Shown here in pieces: positions 1 through 12,858 of a DNA stretch of 64,000 bases. Both the position numbers and the translations under genes were made by a program. Numbering within the stretch: the first letter of the stretch is position 1; each line of letters begins with the position of its first letter. Origin of the DNA: Gliomastix tumulicola (taxonomy: Eukaryota > Ascomycota > Sordariomycetes > Hypocreales > Bionectriaceae); contig BCHX01000004.1 of assembly GCA_001599755.1 (NCBI GenBank), positions 5,146,001 to 5,210,000 on the forward strand, in the 5' to 3' direction. The notes under the pieces were generated by a model, which ran no database searches, was not told the origin of the DNA, and saw nothing but the letters and a program-made list of their open reading frames with translations.

Positions 1-2996
1 TTTGACGACCATGCTGTGCCCCTTCTGTACCGCCCAGTGAAGCGCAGTCTTTTGGTAATCATTTTGATGATCCAGATTCGCCCCGCGATCAACTAGCAGG
101 TGAACGATGGCTTCAGAGCCTCCAAAGGCCGCAAAAGCCAGGGGCTGAGCATTCCATACAGAGTCGGGCCGCATTTGTGCCCCTCTGTCCAACAGATACT
201 GAGCTATCTCTCGATTCCCAGACTTGACCGCGGCATTCAAGGGCGTGGTCCCGGTTTCATCTACGCACTCAATGTTAGCCCCATGCTGGACCAAATGCTC
301 AACGACCGTCTTGTGGCCGTTCTCGACGGCACGCAAGAGCGGCGTCTTCTTCTCCCAGTCCTTCCACTCGATCCTCGCGCCGAGCTTGAGAAGTAGTTGC
401 ACGAGTGAAAGATGTCCGAATGCAGAGGCTACCGAAATCGCCGTTCGGCCTCGTGAATCGCAGATCTCCTCAATATCGGCTCCCTGTCTGAGGAGAAGCC
501 GGAGCACGGCCTCTCGTCCCCACGACGCGGCTATACCAAGGCATGTGGCTCCGTCTTCGCCCTTCACCTCAAGACTTGCGCCATGCTTGATTAGCGTCTC
601 AATGACATTCATATGACCAGCAACGACTGCAGAGACCAATGGTGGAGGGATCTCCTCCGCGCCGTCCAGCAGTGTCCCTGCTTTAATGAGCCGAAGCACC
701 TCGGGCATTCTCCCTTTGTAGGCCGCCTGTTGAAGCTCCCTCATCTGGATCTGCATTTCTACCCTCTCACTCTCAGGGAGACTGTCGAGTGTGACAGCGG
801 TTTGGCTACTACCATTCAATTCAGTAGGGAGAAGACCTCCATACTTGCGCAGCAGGCGTGAGACATTCTGGCTTTCCTGCTCTTGTGCCAGAGACAACGC
901 TGTGTCACCCTCTGTTGTCTTGAAGTTGACATTGGCCCCGGCCGTCAAGAGCTGCTCGACAACGTCCACAGAGCCAGCGACAACGGCGAAGATCAACGCA
1001 GTTCGGCCGTACGCGACTGATGAATCGGGAGCACTGCCTTGCTGAAGCAATATGGAGACGATGCCAGAGTGGTGCTTTTGCGCAGCCACCGAAAGAGGTG
1101 ATTGGCCGTCTTTGTTCATGGCGTTGATGTCTGCTCCAAAGGATATAAGGAGCCTGACTGCCTCCCCGTGGCCATATCTTGATGCCCACCACAATGCCGA
1201 TTCACCAGTCGGATCTTTCAGGTTTGGATCTGCACCCCACTGGAGCAAGAGTTCGAGGATCTTGCTGTGTCCGTTTTCGGCTGCTGATGAGGTTGCTCTG
1301 CGGCCATCAAGATTAGGGGTGTCGATGTCCACTCCATTCTCAAGCAGTCGCACAACACGGGGGAGGTTTCCATGACCAGCTGCTGCTACTAGTCGGGCCG
1401 ACAACTCAGCGTTCGGTTCCTTTACTAACTGGCCATCGGCACTGCTTGTCTGATTTAACAAGGCCTTGAGCGACTTGCGCGCCATCTGATTCGGCAGTAG
1501 CCCCTTATTTGTTTTGATGGTCAGATCAGGGCCATGGGCTAGTAGTGTCTTCAAAATCTCCTCGCTCCCATGAGAGACCGCTAAATGCACAGGCGTCCAC
1601 CCTTTCTTTGTGACTGTGTTGATGTCGGCTCCATACTGCAGCAGGAGAGCTGCAACGTCGGCTTTTCCCAGCTGAACAGCCGTGTGTAGGGGTGAAGCCC
1701 CATCGGGAGTCTTTGCTTCCATGTCCGCCCCTGCCTGGACCAGGAATCGTACCAGTGGCAAGCTGGCAGCGTGGACGGCGAGATGCAGGGCAGAGATGGC
1801 TTTGAAACCCCGGGCCTTTAGGTTAGCGCCGTGTGCTACAAGCAAGCGGGCGACGTCTCTTTGCCTCTCCTGGATAGCGGAGAGGAGCGGCGTGTGTTGA
1901 GAATCACTTCGAGCCTCAATGTCGGCGCCTGCTCTGAGTAGTTCCTTGACAATCTGGAGGCGTCCCATGGCGGCTGCGCGGTGGATTGGCTGCCATCCCC
2001 ATGTCTCGGCCAACGTGCAATCGGCCCTGTTTTCGAGGAGCAATCTGACCAGCTCCAGGTGCCCGCTGTATGTGGCAATGTTGAGAGCAGTAACACCGGT
2101 ATCATTCTGATGGTCCAGATTCACTCCATGCTCAATAAGCCAAGCTGCGGCGCTCCTGGCATTGTGCCTAGCGGCATACATCAAGACAGTGTTTCCTCGG
2201 CTATCAAAACTCGAATAATCGCAGCCGGCGTCTGTGAGGAGGTTCCTACGAGTAAACTATTGTTAGTAGGCGTTCCTAAGATATTCGAAGAAGTGAAAGA
2301 GACAGATAGAAGACACAAGCAAAAAAGGAAGACAAACATGATTTTGGGGAAGTGCAAGGCGCCGAATAGGGCAGTCGTTCCACGGTTGTTTGTTTGCGAC
2401 ACGTCGGCGCCCAGGCTGAGGAGCAGTTGTACCGCGTTGAGCCTCCCGGACTGGGCTGCAATATGGAGGGGTGTGAGTCCATTCTTATCACGACGCTGTA
2501 GATCGGCGCCTAGGTCAACCAGCGACTGGATGACTGCACAAAGACCCTTTTTCGCGGCCGAATGGAGAGGCGTCTGACCCTCGAGATCTTGGCCCGCGAC
2601 GTCTGCACCCTTACTGACTAGGACACGAGTCGCCGTTGCCGCCGCCTCCGCCGAATCTTCCGTACTGGTCGCCACAGAATGAAGCGCAGACTGCCCGGTG
2701 TCAGACTGGGCGGATGCCGATGCACCAGCTGCAAGCAGGAGATTCATGACATCGTAGTGCTCTGCTTCAATTGCGTGATGCAGCGCCGTTCCGTCACGAT
2801 CGCCACCTTGAGCCTCCATGTCTGTGCCCTCGTCTATGAGGAGCTGCGTGAGCTGAAGCACGCCTCCACGCGCAGCCCAGCGCAGTGCCTCGCCTTTGCT
2901 CAGGTTGCCATCCGCCTCGCCCTGCTCTTCTGGACGAAATCCTTCGTAAAGAAGACGCTTGGCGAGGTCAGACGACCTGGGCAAAGAGTCGGACAT
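1..2996 (-). CDS. Large ankyrin-repeat protein (3' end beyond window)
   Basis: Two exons are visible: 2338-2996, then 2245 down to the window edge, joined over a 92-bp intron (2246-2337). The intron was placed because reading through it hits a stop, while splicing restores a perfect ankyrin repeat across the joint. The ATG at 2996 has A at -3. At least 968 residues are visible with no stop before position 1. Nearly the whole protein is tandem ankyrin repeats of about 33 residues (TPLHxAA, then LLLxxGAD), starting near residue 36. No kinase, NACHT, helicase or membrane segment is seen. A short non-repeat spacer lies around 720-850. Ankyrin arrays act as protein-binding scaffolds, and the partner here is unknown. 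It may be a stand-alone array or the C-terminal part of a NACHT/NLR-like protein whose upstream exons I failed to find; no such domain is evident upstream. The missing part is the C-terminus. Confidence 0.88.
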
Positions 2997-3818
2997 GGTA
3001 CTGGCGCCTAAAGGGAGTGACCATGGATACGCGTAGCGCGTCGGGAAGCCGGAGTAGCGTGATGGTGATGGTGGGTGAGGACGCTGACGCGGGGAATATT
3101 TGCACCCTTGTCCGGGTGTTCAGACTGTGCCGCACATCGTCCACGTGATTGATCATGGCCTCTGGCGATGTTTGGACAGGGGTATCAGCCAGACATACAA
3201 CGCCTGTTACTATTACCTACACTGCAATGCTGCGAGGCGTGAACTCATGAGCCGGTCCTGTGCGCACAAAGCGTCATGAGATATACTGTAGACAGTCTGT
3301 AGAGAGCCCCGCCCGATGCAAATTACAATGCAAGGATTTCAGATTTAATCGCCGATCGAGATCATGGTCGCAGTGCTGCTGAGTGCTTATGCAGTGATCC
3401 TTCTCGTGGCTGGCTCTTCAGCGCAGTCTCAGCTCAGTGTCCACACCTCCTGCATTAGCGATGTCTGGAACGGGATAGGCCTGCAGCCACAGTCGAGAAC
3501 CTGCTGTTGTTCATGCCGTTCGGGAAGTCTGGATTCCCAACTCGAGACGAGGAGCTGAACGAGCCTGCAAGCTATTGGTCCAGCGTAACATGGCCCACCT
3601 GGTCGCCGCCGATAGTGAGACACCAAGACGGTCATCATGTAGGAATGGCAAGCTATGTTAGATTAGTATAAAGCTATTGACAGCCGCCCTAGCCGTCACT
3701 TTGATTTGATTTTCCAATACATCTGTCCAGGCCTTCCTTCTATGTGACCTAAGCCTCGCTCCGAGACTCCGCCAGTTCTTTGACTACATTGATTCTCGTT
3801 CTCGTTCCTCTGCAGACA
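2997..3818. other. Intergenic, ankyrin gene to P450
   Basis: This is the divergent spacer between the ankyrin gene (minus) and the P450 gene (plus). An ATG at 3364 opens a 64-codon frame with a hydrophobic start. An overlapping frame at about 3490-3640 looks weakly coding. Neither resembles a family I know, so I call no gene. Confidence 0.5.
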
Positions 3819-5502
3819 ATGCGCACGGTACTTGCATCAATCGCCAGCATACTACTGTTGTTCTATTTCATTCGCGTCCGGGCTCGGTCCTCCCGTGCGG
3901 GCCTCAGCCTCCCTCCCAGTCCAAAGCCCCTGCCTATCGTTGGCAACATCAACAATCTTCCGCCCACCGGGCAGCTCGCACACTTGCACTGGCTCAGGTT
4001 GAAGGACACCTGCGGGCCGATCAGCAGTGTGAATGTACTTGGCACAACAATCATCGTTCTGCATGACCCCCAGGCAGCCTTGGATCTTCTAGAGAAGCAA
4101 TCTCTGAAAACAGCTGGGAGGCCGACTCTCACCTTCGCCGGGGAGCTGTGCGGCTATGGACAACTCTTGACGTTCTGCCAGTACGACTCCACCTACCGAT
4201 GGCACCGGAGGCTGATTCACCAGCAATTGGGGAGCAAAGTGGCCGCGTCCCAATTCCGCGAGGTCCAGGATGTCGAGTCTCGTCGGTTTCTTCTCCGTGT
4301 ACTAGGCAATCCCGATGACCTTATGGCACACATCAAGACGTAGGTTATACAGCCAAGAGGATTTTCTTGCATTTTGCGGGGACTGACAACTAAGCAGAGA
4401 GGCATCTGCCATCATATTGAAGATGACCTACGGCTATTCCATCGAACCCCAAGCAGAGGAGCCATTGGTGCGGCTCATTGAGCGGATGATGGAGAACATC
4501 AATATTGCCGCCGCACCAATGACTTGGGCAGTCGATATCTTGCCTCCTCTCAAGTACCTACCAAAGTGGTTTCCTGGAACTCAGTTTCTCGACACCGCTC
4601 GTCAGATTCAACGAGTAAACCAAGTGGCTCTGGACACGCCATTCTCCTTCGTGCAACGACAGATGAACGCGTCTGAGACATATCGCCGTTCGTACTTGTC
4701 CTCGCATCTCGAGCAGCACAGGCGCGATGGGAACGACAAGATTACGTTATCGAACGAAGAAGAGGACGCTCTCAAACTGACCGCCGGCGCCATGTATGGT
4801 GGAGCGGCCGACACTACCTTTGCGACTCTGAGTAGCTTTGTGCTGGCCATGATACTGTTTCCCGAGGTTCAAAGAAAAGCCCAGAGTGAGATTGACCGCG
4901 TCATCGGAAATGGAAGACTTCCAGGCTTTGAGGACCAAGACAAGCTTCCATATATCGGAGCGTTGGTGAAGGAGGCACTGCGTTGGATGCCCGTGGCGCC
5001 CATGGGGATCGGTCATATGGCGACGGAGGCGCTGAGCTATGCCGGGTTCTCCATCCCCAAGGGAGCCCTCATCCTTCCAGCAGTATGGTGGTTCTTCCAT
5101 GATCCCCAAGTCTACCCCGACCCGGAGATCTTCAAGCCTGAAAGGTTCCTCGCACCCCAGAGTGCCCCGGATCCAACTTCACATGCGTTTGGGTACGGGA
5201 GGAGAGTCTGCCCCGGCAGGTATCTAGCTGCCGACAGCACATATATCACTATTGCAAGGATACTTGCTGTTTTTGAGATAAGCCGCGGGGTTGACGACAA
5301 CGGTATCGAAATCGAGCCGAGAGTCGAACCGTCAGTTGGGCCGCTCAGCCATCCACTCCCGTTCGCATATCGGATCAGGCCAAGAAGCGAGAGTCATGTG
5401 GAGCTTGTCAGAGCCTCAGAACAAGACTTTCCGTGGGAGAAAGGGGACTCCGATCAGCTGGATACCAAGGCCATCGAAGAGCTATTGAGCAGCACGCTGT
5501 AG
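3819..5502 (+). CDS. Cytochrome P450 monooxygenase
   Basis: Exons 3819-4339 and 4398-5502 are joined over a 58-bp intron (GTAGGT...AAGCAG), giving 541 residues. The start is the first true ATG (A at -3); the frame is also open upstream but only from a TTG. The order is typical of a microsomal fungal P450: an N-terminal membrane anchor (residues about 2-20), a proline-rich hinge with LPPSPKPLPIVGN, an I-helix GGAADTT (oxygen activation), the K-helix ExxR at about 366-369, FKPERF, and the haem loop FGYGRRVCPG whose Cys445 is the expected haem thiolate. It resembles the OrdA/CYP64-like group of secondary-metabolite and xenobiotic P450s, but I cannot set a substrate. It should sit in the ER membrane and take electrons from NADPH-P450 reductase. 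Its same-strand neighbour is a drug-efflux pump, which suggests detoxification or export of an oxidised small molecule (inference). Confidence 0.92.
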
Positions 5503-6852
5503 GGTGAATATATGATGGGTGTCTTCGCTCGTCGGGGCTACGAATGGCGCCGACACGCACTTGACTGTCTGCCCGTCCCCTAATCCGAGAGACAGTGCTG
5601 TAAGCTATACCTGACGTCAGCGCCAGCGCCACGCAACGTGGATAAGAAAGCCCCGTCTAATTCCAAATACTGTTGCATCGGAAGGGCATGTGAAGACTGA
5701 CTGGTTGCCCCTTTGAGCGCGTAAGCAGAATCCCTCCACTCTGTTGGTTTGTGGTGGGTAGGCATAGCTTAGTGAACTGAGGCGAGACTCACGTCGCATG
5801 TAAATTTCGGTGGCGACTGAAATTCAGGCGGGTGTGGCGTTAGGTGCACTTGTGTGGCATGGGCTGCTGATGCTCTCCCATATCAGTCTTGCCAGGGAGG
5901 GATATGTGCATGCGGTTCCTGGAAGTTGAGAGTGCCTCGCCAGCGCCGTCCACTGAAGCAGCACTGGAGAGGCCGCTGAGACTGTCACTTGGGCAAAGCA
6001 AACCGACCTGGAAATGTGCCCGACAGCACACAGTACGCTAAGCCACACGTACGGAGCCTGTTGACTCACCCTCATCTGGGTACTAGGTTGTAGGGCATCT
6101 GGGATACCGAGCGGGATCCGCGAATCATACTTCGCGTGGGCACATCTCAGACTGATAATTATTCAGAAATCTCAGGAGGAAAGTCGTAGGTGCCGAAGAC
6201 CGAGACGGATCGGCCCCCGTTTGCCCCGATCCGATGCCACAGCCCTCTCTTATCCCACCTGTCGCCGGAAACGAAGTTGATAAGATCATGCACTAGCGAG
6301 GGCTATGGCCACTACAGCCCCCTAGCTCGTCCACTAAAGCGCGTGAGACAGCGCTGGAGCGTCTTGTTAGTCTGGTGCGTCATAGATTTGACTTTCGCCC
6401 TCGGAATTAGGATTTTCTTTCGTACACGCGTTTGACTCGCAGAAGAGGCTCCTGGATGCGTGTCCAGCAATGATTCTTAGTCATTGCTCGCTGTTGCTCG
6501 CTGTTTTCGGGGTCCTGAAAAAGTCCGCCCGTAGGTAGTACTGGGTAAGGTAGTGAGTGGTGTTACAGCGTGCTGGGTATATAGGACGTCATCGCCTGGG
6601 GACGACAGTAGAGCAGCAGCACAGGCAAAACGACCGCAAGACAGCACGACGGCCGGCCGGTTGCGTATATCAACAGTGCTGCAATATTTGTTTCTATTCT
6701 CGTGTTCACAATTTTGCAGCCATCATCTCTTGCAGATTGCCGTCGCAGAATAGAGTCCAAGCCGCGCGTCAGCAAGCAGCGCACACAACGCTCTCCCTTA
6801 GCCCCAGCGTTCCAACTTTGCTGACAGATGCCCACCTAACCGGGAGGACAAG
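5503..6852. other. Intergenic, P450 to PDR transporter
   Basis: These 1.35 kb hold the 3' region of the P450 gene and the promoter and leader of the ABC transporter. Short open frames occur on both strands, but none has family similarity or splice structure. I see no clear regulatory motif. Confidence 0.5.
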
Positions 6853-9800
6853 ATGGACGCTCCGACACCAAAAGACACGGACGTGCCTGGAGGCTTCCCC
6901 GAGACCCCCAGCCTAGACACGGCCAACCAGACATTCACGCAAGGGTCAGTGACTACGGCCGCTGGTGGCCTGTCGCAGCCTGCATTTGCACAGGGACACG
7001 CATCGAGCTCTGCCCAGCGCCCCTCGCACGACGGCGGCTTATCATCGACCAGCACGCTGAGTGGCTCGCCGCCAGCGGCTCCACGTCGTGAAACTACTGC
7101 CCATGATGCCATCCCAGCAGGGGCAGTCGCAGCGAATGCTGGCACCCGCAGCGACAGCAGCCTAGACAGGGTCGAGAAGCTCGAACAGCCGTCCTCCTCC
7201 GATTCCGATGACGAAGACGACGCGACCGGACATGGCAAGCCCAAGCTTCAAAGGAAACGCACGATCCAGACCGAAGATGATCTCTTCCGCGTCCTCTCCC
7301 GACGCCGCACGACGGCCTCCCGCGCGACTTCCGAAGCCGAAAAGCAGGAGGAGGCCGAGGAGACGGCCGAGATAAACCGGCTCATGTCCCGCATGTTTGG
7401 ACATGCCCGCCAGGAGCACAGCGAAGAGGAGCAGACGCGCCACAGCGGTGTCATATTCCGCAACCTGACAGTCAAGGGCGTCGGCCTCGGTGCAAGCCTG
7501 CAGCCCACTGTCGGGGACATCTTCCTCGGCCTGCCGCGCGTCCTCAACAACCTCGTGCGCAAGGGGCCCAGTGCAGCCTTTGCTAAGCCAGCTGTCCGGG
7601 AGCTGATCAGCCAGTTTGACGGCTGCGTCCGCCCTGGTGAGCTGCTCCTCGTCCTCGGGCGACCGGGCGCCGGATGTACGACGTTCCTGAAGGCGTTCTG
7701 TAACCAGCGGTTCGGCTTCGCTGGTGTCGAGGGTGACGTTACCTACGGTGGTACAGATGCTGGGGAGATGGCAAAGCATTTCCGTGGCGATGTCATCTAC
7801 AATCCCGAGGATGATCTGCATTACGCGACGCTCAACGTTCGCAGGACGCTGACATTTGCCCTGCAAACACGCACGCCCGGCAAGGAGTCCCGTCTTGAGG
7901 GCGAGAGCCGCAAGGACTACGTTTCAGAATTCCTGCGCATCGTCACCAAGCTCTTTTGGATCGAGCACACGCTGGGCACCAAGGTCGGGAATGAGTTTGT
8001 CCGTGGTGTCAGCGGTGGCGAGCGGAAGCGTGTGAGCATTGCCGAAGCTATGATCACGAGAGCCTCCGTCCAGGGCTGGGACAACTCCAGCAAGGGCCTT
8101 GATGCTAGCACCGCATTGGAATACGTCCGTGCCATCCGCGCCATGACCACCATGGCGGACACGTCGACGGCCGTCTCACTGTACCAGGCCGGCGAGTCCC
8201 TCTACCAGCTCGCAGACAAGGTCCTTCTCATCGACGAGGGCCAGTGCCTCTACTTCGGCCCGGCGGATGGCGCGAAGAAGTACTTCAAGAACCTCGGGTT
8301 CGAGTGCCCAGAGCGCTGGACGACGCCTGACTTCCTGACATCAGTCACCGACGCCCACGAGAGGAGTGTGCGCGCCGGGTGGGAGGATCGAATCCCGCGT
8401 TCTGCTCAGGAGTTTTCCGAGGCGTATCGCCGCAGCGATGTCTACCAGAAGAACCTCCAGGACATCGAGGAGTTCGAGGGTGAGGTGCAGGAGCAAGCTC
8501 GCCAGCGCGAGGCCCGTCAGTCCGAGAAGACAGCTGAGAAGAACTATACGCTGCCCTTCCACCAGCAGGTCATCGCCTGCACCAAGCGCCAGTTCCTCGT
8601 CATGATTGGTGACCGCCCCTCGCTTTTTGGTAAATGGGGAGGACTCACTTTCCAGGGTCTCATCGTGGGAAGTCTGTTCTTCAACACGCCCAGCACCGCC
8701 GCTGGCGCCTTTCCCCGAGGCGGCACGCTGTTCTTCCTTCTCCTGTTCAACGCCCTGTTGGCACTTGCTGAGCAAACCGTGAGTCAAGCAGCCCTCATAT
8801 TCGTGATGTCACCTCTCCTAACACTCTTCATAGGCTGCTTTCGAGTCCAAGCCCATTTTGCTCAAGCACAAGAGCTTCTCCTTCTACCGTCCTGCCGCCT
8901 ACGCCATTGCACAGACTGTCGTCGATGTGCCACTTGTCTTCATACAAGTCTTCATCTTCAACGTCATCATCTACTTCATGTCCAACCTCGCACGAACAGC
9001 GTCGCAGTTCTTCATCGCCACGCTGATTCTCTGGCTTGTGACCATGGTCACCTACGCATTCTTCCGGTCCCTGTCTGCCTGGTGCAAGACGCTTGATGTG
9101 GCTACCCGCTTCACTGGAGTCGCTATCCAAATCCTCGTTGTCTACACTGGCTATCTGATTCCACCGTCGTCCATGCACCCGTGGTTCAGCTGGCTCCGGC
9201 GTATCAACTGGATCCAGTATGGCTTCGAGTGTCTCATGGCCAATGAATTCGCCGGTCTGGACCTTCAGTGCACGCCGCCTTATCTTGTCCCTCAGGGCCC
9301 GGACGCGTCGCCGCAGTTTCAGTCCTGCACCTTGAAGGGAAGCGCCATTGGCTCAACAACCGTCTCTGGATCCGCGTACATCAACGAGGCTTTCACCTAT
9401 TCTCGCTCCCACCTGTGGCGCAACTTCGGCTTCCTCTGGGCTTTCTTCATCTTCTTCGTCTTCCTCACCGCTGTGGGCATGGAGCTGATGAAGCCGAATG
9501 CCGGTGGTGGCGCCATCACTGTCTTTAAGCGTGGCCAGGTGCCGAAGAAGATTGTAAAGTCCATTGAGACGGGCGGCAGGGAATCAAAGGACGAAGAGTC
9601 CGGGCCCACGACCAAGGTGACGCCGGCTATGGCTAGCGAGTCTGGTGGTCTGTCCACCGACGAATCCTTGCAGAAGGTCGCCAAGAACGAGACGGTTTTC
9701 ACGTTCCAGAACATCAACTACACTATACCGTATGGGAGCGGTCATCGCAAGCTGCTGGATGATGTCCAAGGCTATGTCCGGCCTGGAAAGCTGACTGCGT

Positions 9801-11744
9801 TGATGGGTGCCTCAGGTGAGTTTCTTTCCCCCAGCCTCCTTGAAGCGGAGTTACTAACATTCACCACAGGTGCTGGAAAGACGACTCTTCTCACGGCTTT
9901 GGCCCAGCGTATCAATTTCGGTGTTATCACGGGCGACTTCCTCGTCGATGGCCGCCCACTGCCCAAGTCATTCCAGCGTGCTACCGGGTTTGCCGAGCAG
10001 ATGGATGTTCATGAGCCCACAGCCACCATTCGCGAGGCCTTGCAGTTCTCGGCCATCCTCCGGCAGCCGCGTGAGGTGCCTCGTCAAGAAAAGCTCGATT
10101 ACTGCGAGACAATCATTGACCTGCTCGAGATGCGTGACATCGCCGGTGCTACGATTGGTACTATCGGAGAAGGCTTGAACCAGGAGCAACGCAAGAGACT
10201 TACCATCGGCGTCGAGCTTGCCGCAAAGCCTGAGCTTCTCATGTTCCTGGATGAGCCAACGTCCGGTCTCGACTCCGGTGCCGCTTTCAACATTGTGCGA
10301 TTCCTGAGGAAGCTGGCCGACGCGGGACAGGCTGTTCTTTGTACCATTCACCAGCCGTCTGCCGTTCTCTTCGAGCATTTTGATGAGCTGCTGCTGCTCA
10401 AATCAGGTGGGCGAGTTGTCTATCACGGTCCTTTGGGCAACGATAGTCAGGAGCTCATCCGCTACTTCGAGTCCAACGGAGCCCACAAGTGCCCCCCGAA
10501 GGCCAATCCGGCCGAGTACATGCTCGATGCCATTGGTGCAGGGAATCCCGATTATCACGGTCAGGACTGGGGCGACGTCTGGGCCAACTCGACTGAGCAT
10601 GACGCCCGCTCGCGCGAGATTGCCGAAATGACCGAACGCCGCAAGCATGTCGAGCCATCGGCGAGTCTGAAGGATGACAGAGAGTACGCCGCGCCCATCT
10701 CCACGCAGACGGCCACGGTCGTCAAACGCAGATTTGTGGCGTACTGGCGCTCGCCCAACTACATCCTGGGCAAGTTCCTGCTGCACATCATCACGGGCCT
10801 CTTCAACTGCTTCACTTTCTGGCGCCTGGGCTACACCAGCATCGACTATCAGAGCCGGCTCTTCTCCATCTTCATGACGCTCACCATCTCCCCGCCCCTG
10901 ATTCAGCAGCTGCAGCCCGTGTTCCTGCACTCTCGCAATATCTTCCAACAGCGCGAAGACAAGGCCAAGATCTACTCGTGGTTCGCCTGGGTCACCGCGG
11001 CCACCGTGGTTGAGCTTCCGTATGCAATTGTTGCTGGAGGACTGTACTTCTGCTGCTGGTGTAAGTATTATTCTTACTACCCAACTTCTTTGCCTATACC
11101 AGACTAACATGATATCGCTAGGGTGGGGTATCTTCGGAACGAGAGTGTCCAGCTTCACATCTGGCTTCTCTTTCATGCTTATCATCCTCTTCGAGTTCTA
11201 CTACATCAGCTTTGGTCAGGCCATTGCCGCTTTCGCGCCCAACGACCTCCTGGCCTCGCTACTTGTGCCTATCTTCTTCCTCTTTGTCGTCAGTTTCTGC
11301 GGTGTTGTTGTGCCGCCGCAGCAACTTCCCACGTTCTGGCGCAGCTGGATGTACTGGCTGTCTCCCTTCCATTACCTCGTCGAGGCTTTCCTGGGTGCCG
11401 CCATCCACGACCAGCCTGTGCGCTGTGCCAGCAACGAGTTTGCCCGTTTCGACCCGCCTCCGGGTCAGGACTGCGACAGCTACACGAGCTCCTTCATCAA
11501 CCAGGCGGGCGGTTATGTTCAGACCTCCGCCAACGGCACCTGCGAGTTCTGCCAGTACGCGAACGGTGACGAGTTCGGACGTGGCTTTAGTGTGTACTAC
11601 AGCCACATCTGGAGGGACTTCGGTATCTTCATCGGCTTCATCATTTTCAACTATGCCATCGTATTCTTTGCGACCTGGCTGAAGTTCAAGGGCAAGAATC
11701 CCCTGAAGAACATAATGGCGAAGCGATCTGCGGCATCTCACTAA
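6853..11744 (+). CDS. PDR-type (ABCG) full ABC transporter, drug efflux
   Basis: Four exons (6853-8778, 8834-9815, 9870-11060, 11122-11744) give 1573 residues, normal for fungal Pdr5/Cdr1 homologues. The layout is NBD1-TMD1-NBD2-TMD2. NBD1 has the degenerate Walker A GRPGAGCTT, in which Cys275 replaces the usual lysine, and the good signature VSGGERKRVS (about 386). NBD2 has the canonical Walker A GASGAGKTT (Lys973), a non-canonical signature LNQEQRKRLT and Walker B LMFLDEPTSGLD. This asymmetry is the family hallmark. Each TMD shows about six hydrophobic spans and a large extracellular loop with cysteines before the last span. The N-terminus (about 140 residues) is Ser/Thr-rich with an acidic SSSDSDDEDD stretch. 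Expected role: ATP-driven export of hydrophobic toxins or azoles across the plasma membrane. Intron 2 splits the NBD2 P-loop codon. It converges with the hydrolase gene downstream. Confidence 0.96.
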
Positions 11745-12111
11745 ACGCCATGTATGCCGATGGAAAGGGGGTGCTGGGGTCAAATAATGACAGTTGCTGT
11801 CTCTTTTCCCTGATAGACATGATACTTTTCGATAGAGCTACTACATACATGTACGAGTAATTAATTAATCAACGAGATCGAGACTTCTATGAGTATTAGC
11901 GCTCACATCATAATTGTAATCGTCTTCGACTCAGCTCGGATGCCTCACGTAAGGTCAGGCGAATCATCAATAATAAAGTCCACCAGATTGTAGGTATTGT
12001 CTACACATGTCCAGACACTTTCCACATCACGAGATTTTTTCGCGAATATTCCAGTAGCGTCGTCGCTCATAAATATTCAGGGCTATCCCGCACCACTAGC
12101 TCGAGGCTCTT
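11745..12111. other. Convergent 3' spacer
   Basis: This short A+T-richer spacer lies between the tail ends of the PDR transporter and the dienelactone hydrolase genes. It presumably holds both polyadenylation regions. No gene is seen. Confidence 0.5.
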
Positions 12112-12858
12112 TCATTGTGTAAACTGCTGCACCCACCGCACAACAGCATTCTTCGCCTTCGCCATTGCTTCTCGCTCTCCTTTCTCATTTTCATTCCCCC
12201 TGACAAGACCCGCATGTACGACGCCGGGATAGTGCACATACTCAAAGGGCAAGCTCGCCTTATCCAACACCGTCTCGAAGAAGTGTGTCTTGAATTCCCT
12301 TGTGAACATGGCGTCGATCTCGGGTGCTAGTATCAGAACTGGCACCGCGATGCCGTCGATGTCCTCCATTGTCAGAAGAGACGGGTGAGCACAGGCTATG
12401 AAGTCGACAAGGGGATCGGCGGCGTGCTCCTCAGCACCGAGACGGAAAACCGCCCAGCCACCGTAGCAGAAACCGACAGCCCCTAGGAGGCCGTGCCTCT
12501 TCTTCAACTCCCTAGCCACCGTAAAGATGAGGTCTTCGCGCGCTGCCCTCCCGTTTCCAACGAGAAACCCTTCAATATCGACCTCGGCATACCTCCCCTG
12601 GACCATCAGGTCGGTAGGCAGGCTTTCTCCTTTGAAGAAGTCGGGAAGATATACAGTCACATTAGCCTCGGCGGCGTAGTGATCTGCAAGTAGTCGCAGG
12701 TTCGGGAACTCCCAGCCGAAGAGATCATGAACGAGTAAAACGGCTGCATTGGGATTGCTACCAACAACATACGTGTCGATACCGGCTATCTTGGCGGTCT
12801 CGCCTGTTGGCTCGCCGTTCCACTTGAAGCCGCTTAGGCAGCACGAAGATACGGACAT
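12112..12858 (-). CDS. Dienelactone hydrolase family protein
   Basis: A single exon encodes 248 residues, the normal length for the family. The alpha/beta-hydrolase catalytic triad is visible: Cys131 in GFCYGGW (the Cys nucleophile elbow typical of dienelactone hydrolases), Asp182 in APEIDAMF, and His215 in GVVHAGL. The N-terminal HDLFGWEFPNLRLLAD segment is also characteristic. Family members hydrolyse dienelactones in ring-cleavage pathways or related ester substrates; most fungal copies are cytosolic and uncharacterised. There is no signal peptide. It converges with the PDR transporter and has about 700 bp of free upstream sequence. The substrate cannot be set from sequence. Confidence 0.93.
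   Translation of the reverse strand: MSVSSCCLSGFKWNGEPTGETAKIAGIDTYVVGSNPNAAVLLVHDLFGWEFPNLRLLADHYAAEANVTVYLPDFFKGESLPTDLMVQGRYAEVDIEGFLVGNGRAAREDLIFTVARELKKRHGLLGAVGFCYGGWAVFRLGAEEHAADPLVDFIACAHPSLLTMEDIDGIAVPVLILAPEIDAMFTREFKTHFFETVLDKASLPFEYVHYPGVVHAGLVRGNENEKGEREAMAKAKNAVVRWVQQFTQ

Noticed and set aside
3364..3640. Small signal-peptide-like frame and an overlapping coding-looking stretch
   Set aside because: No homology that I recognise; the frame closes after 64 codons and the second frame has no start. Possibly a relic, but not supportable.
7162..7866. Antisense frame of 234 codons within the PDR gene
   Set aside because: Complementary shadow of the conserved NBD1 coding sequence in GC-rich DNA.
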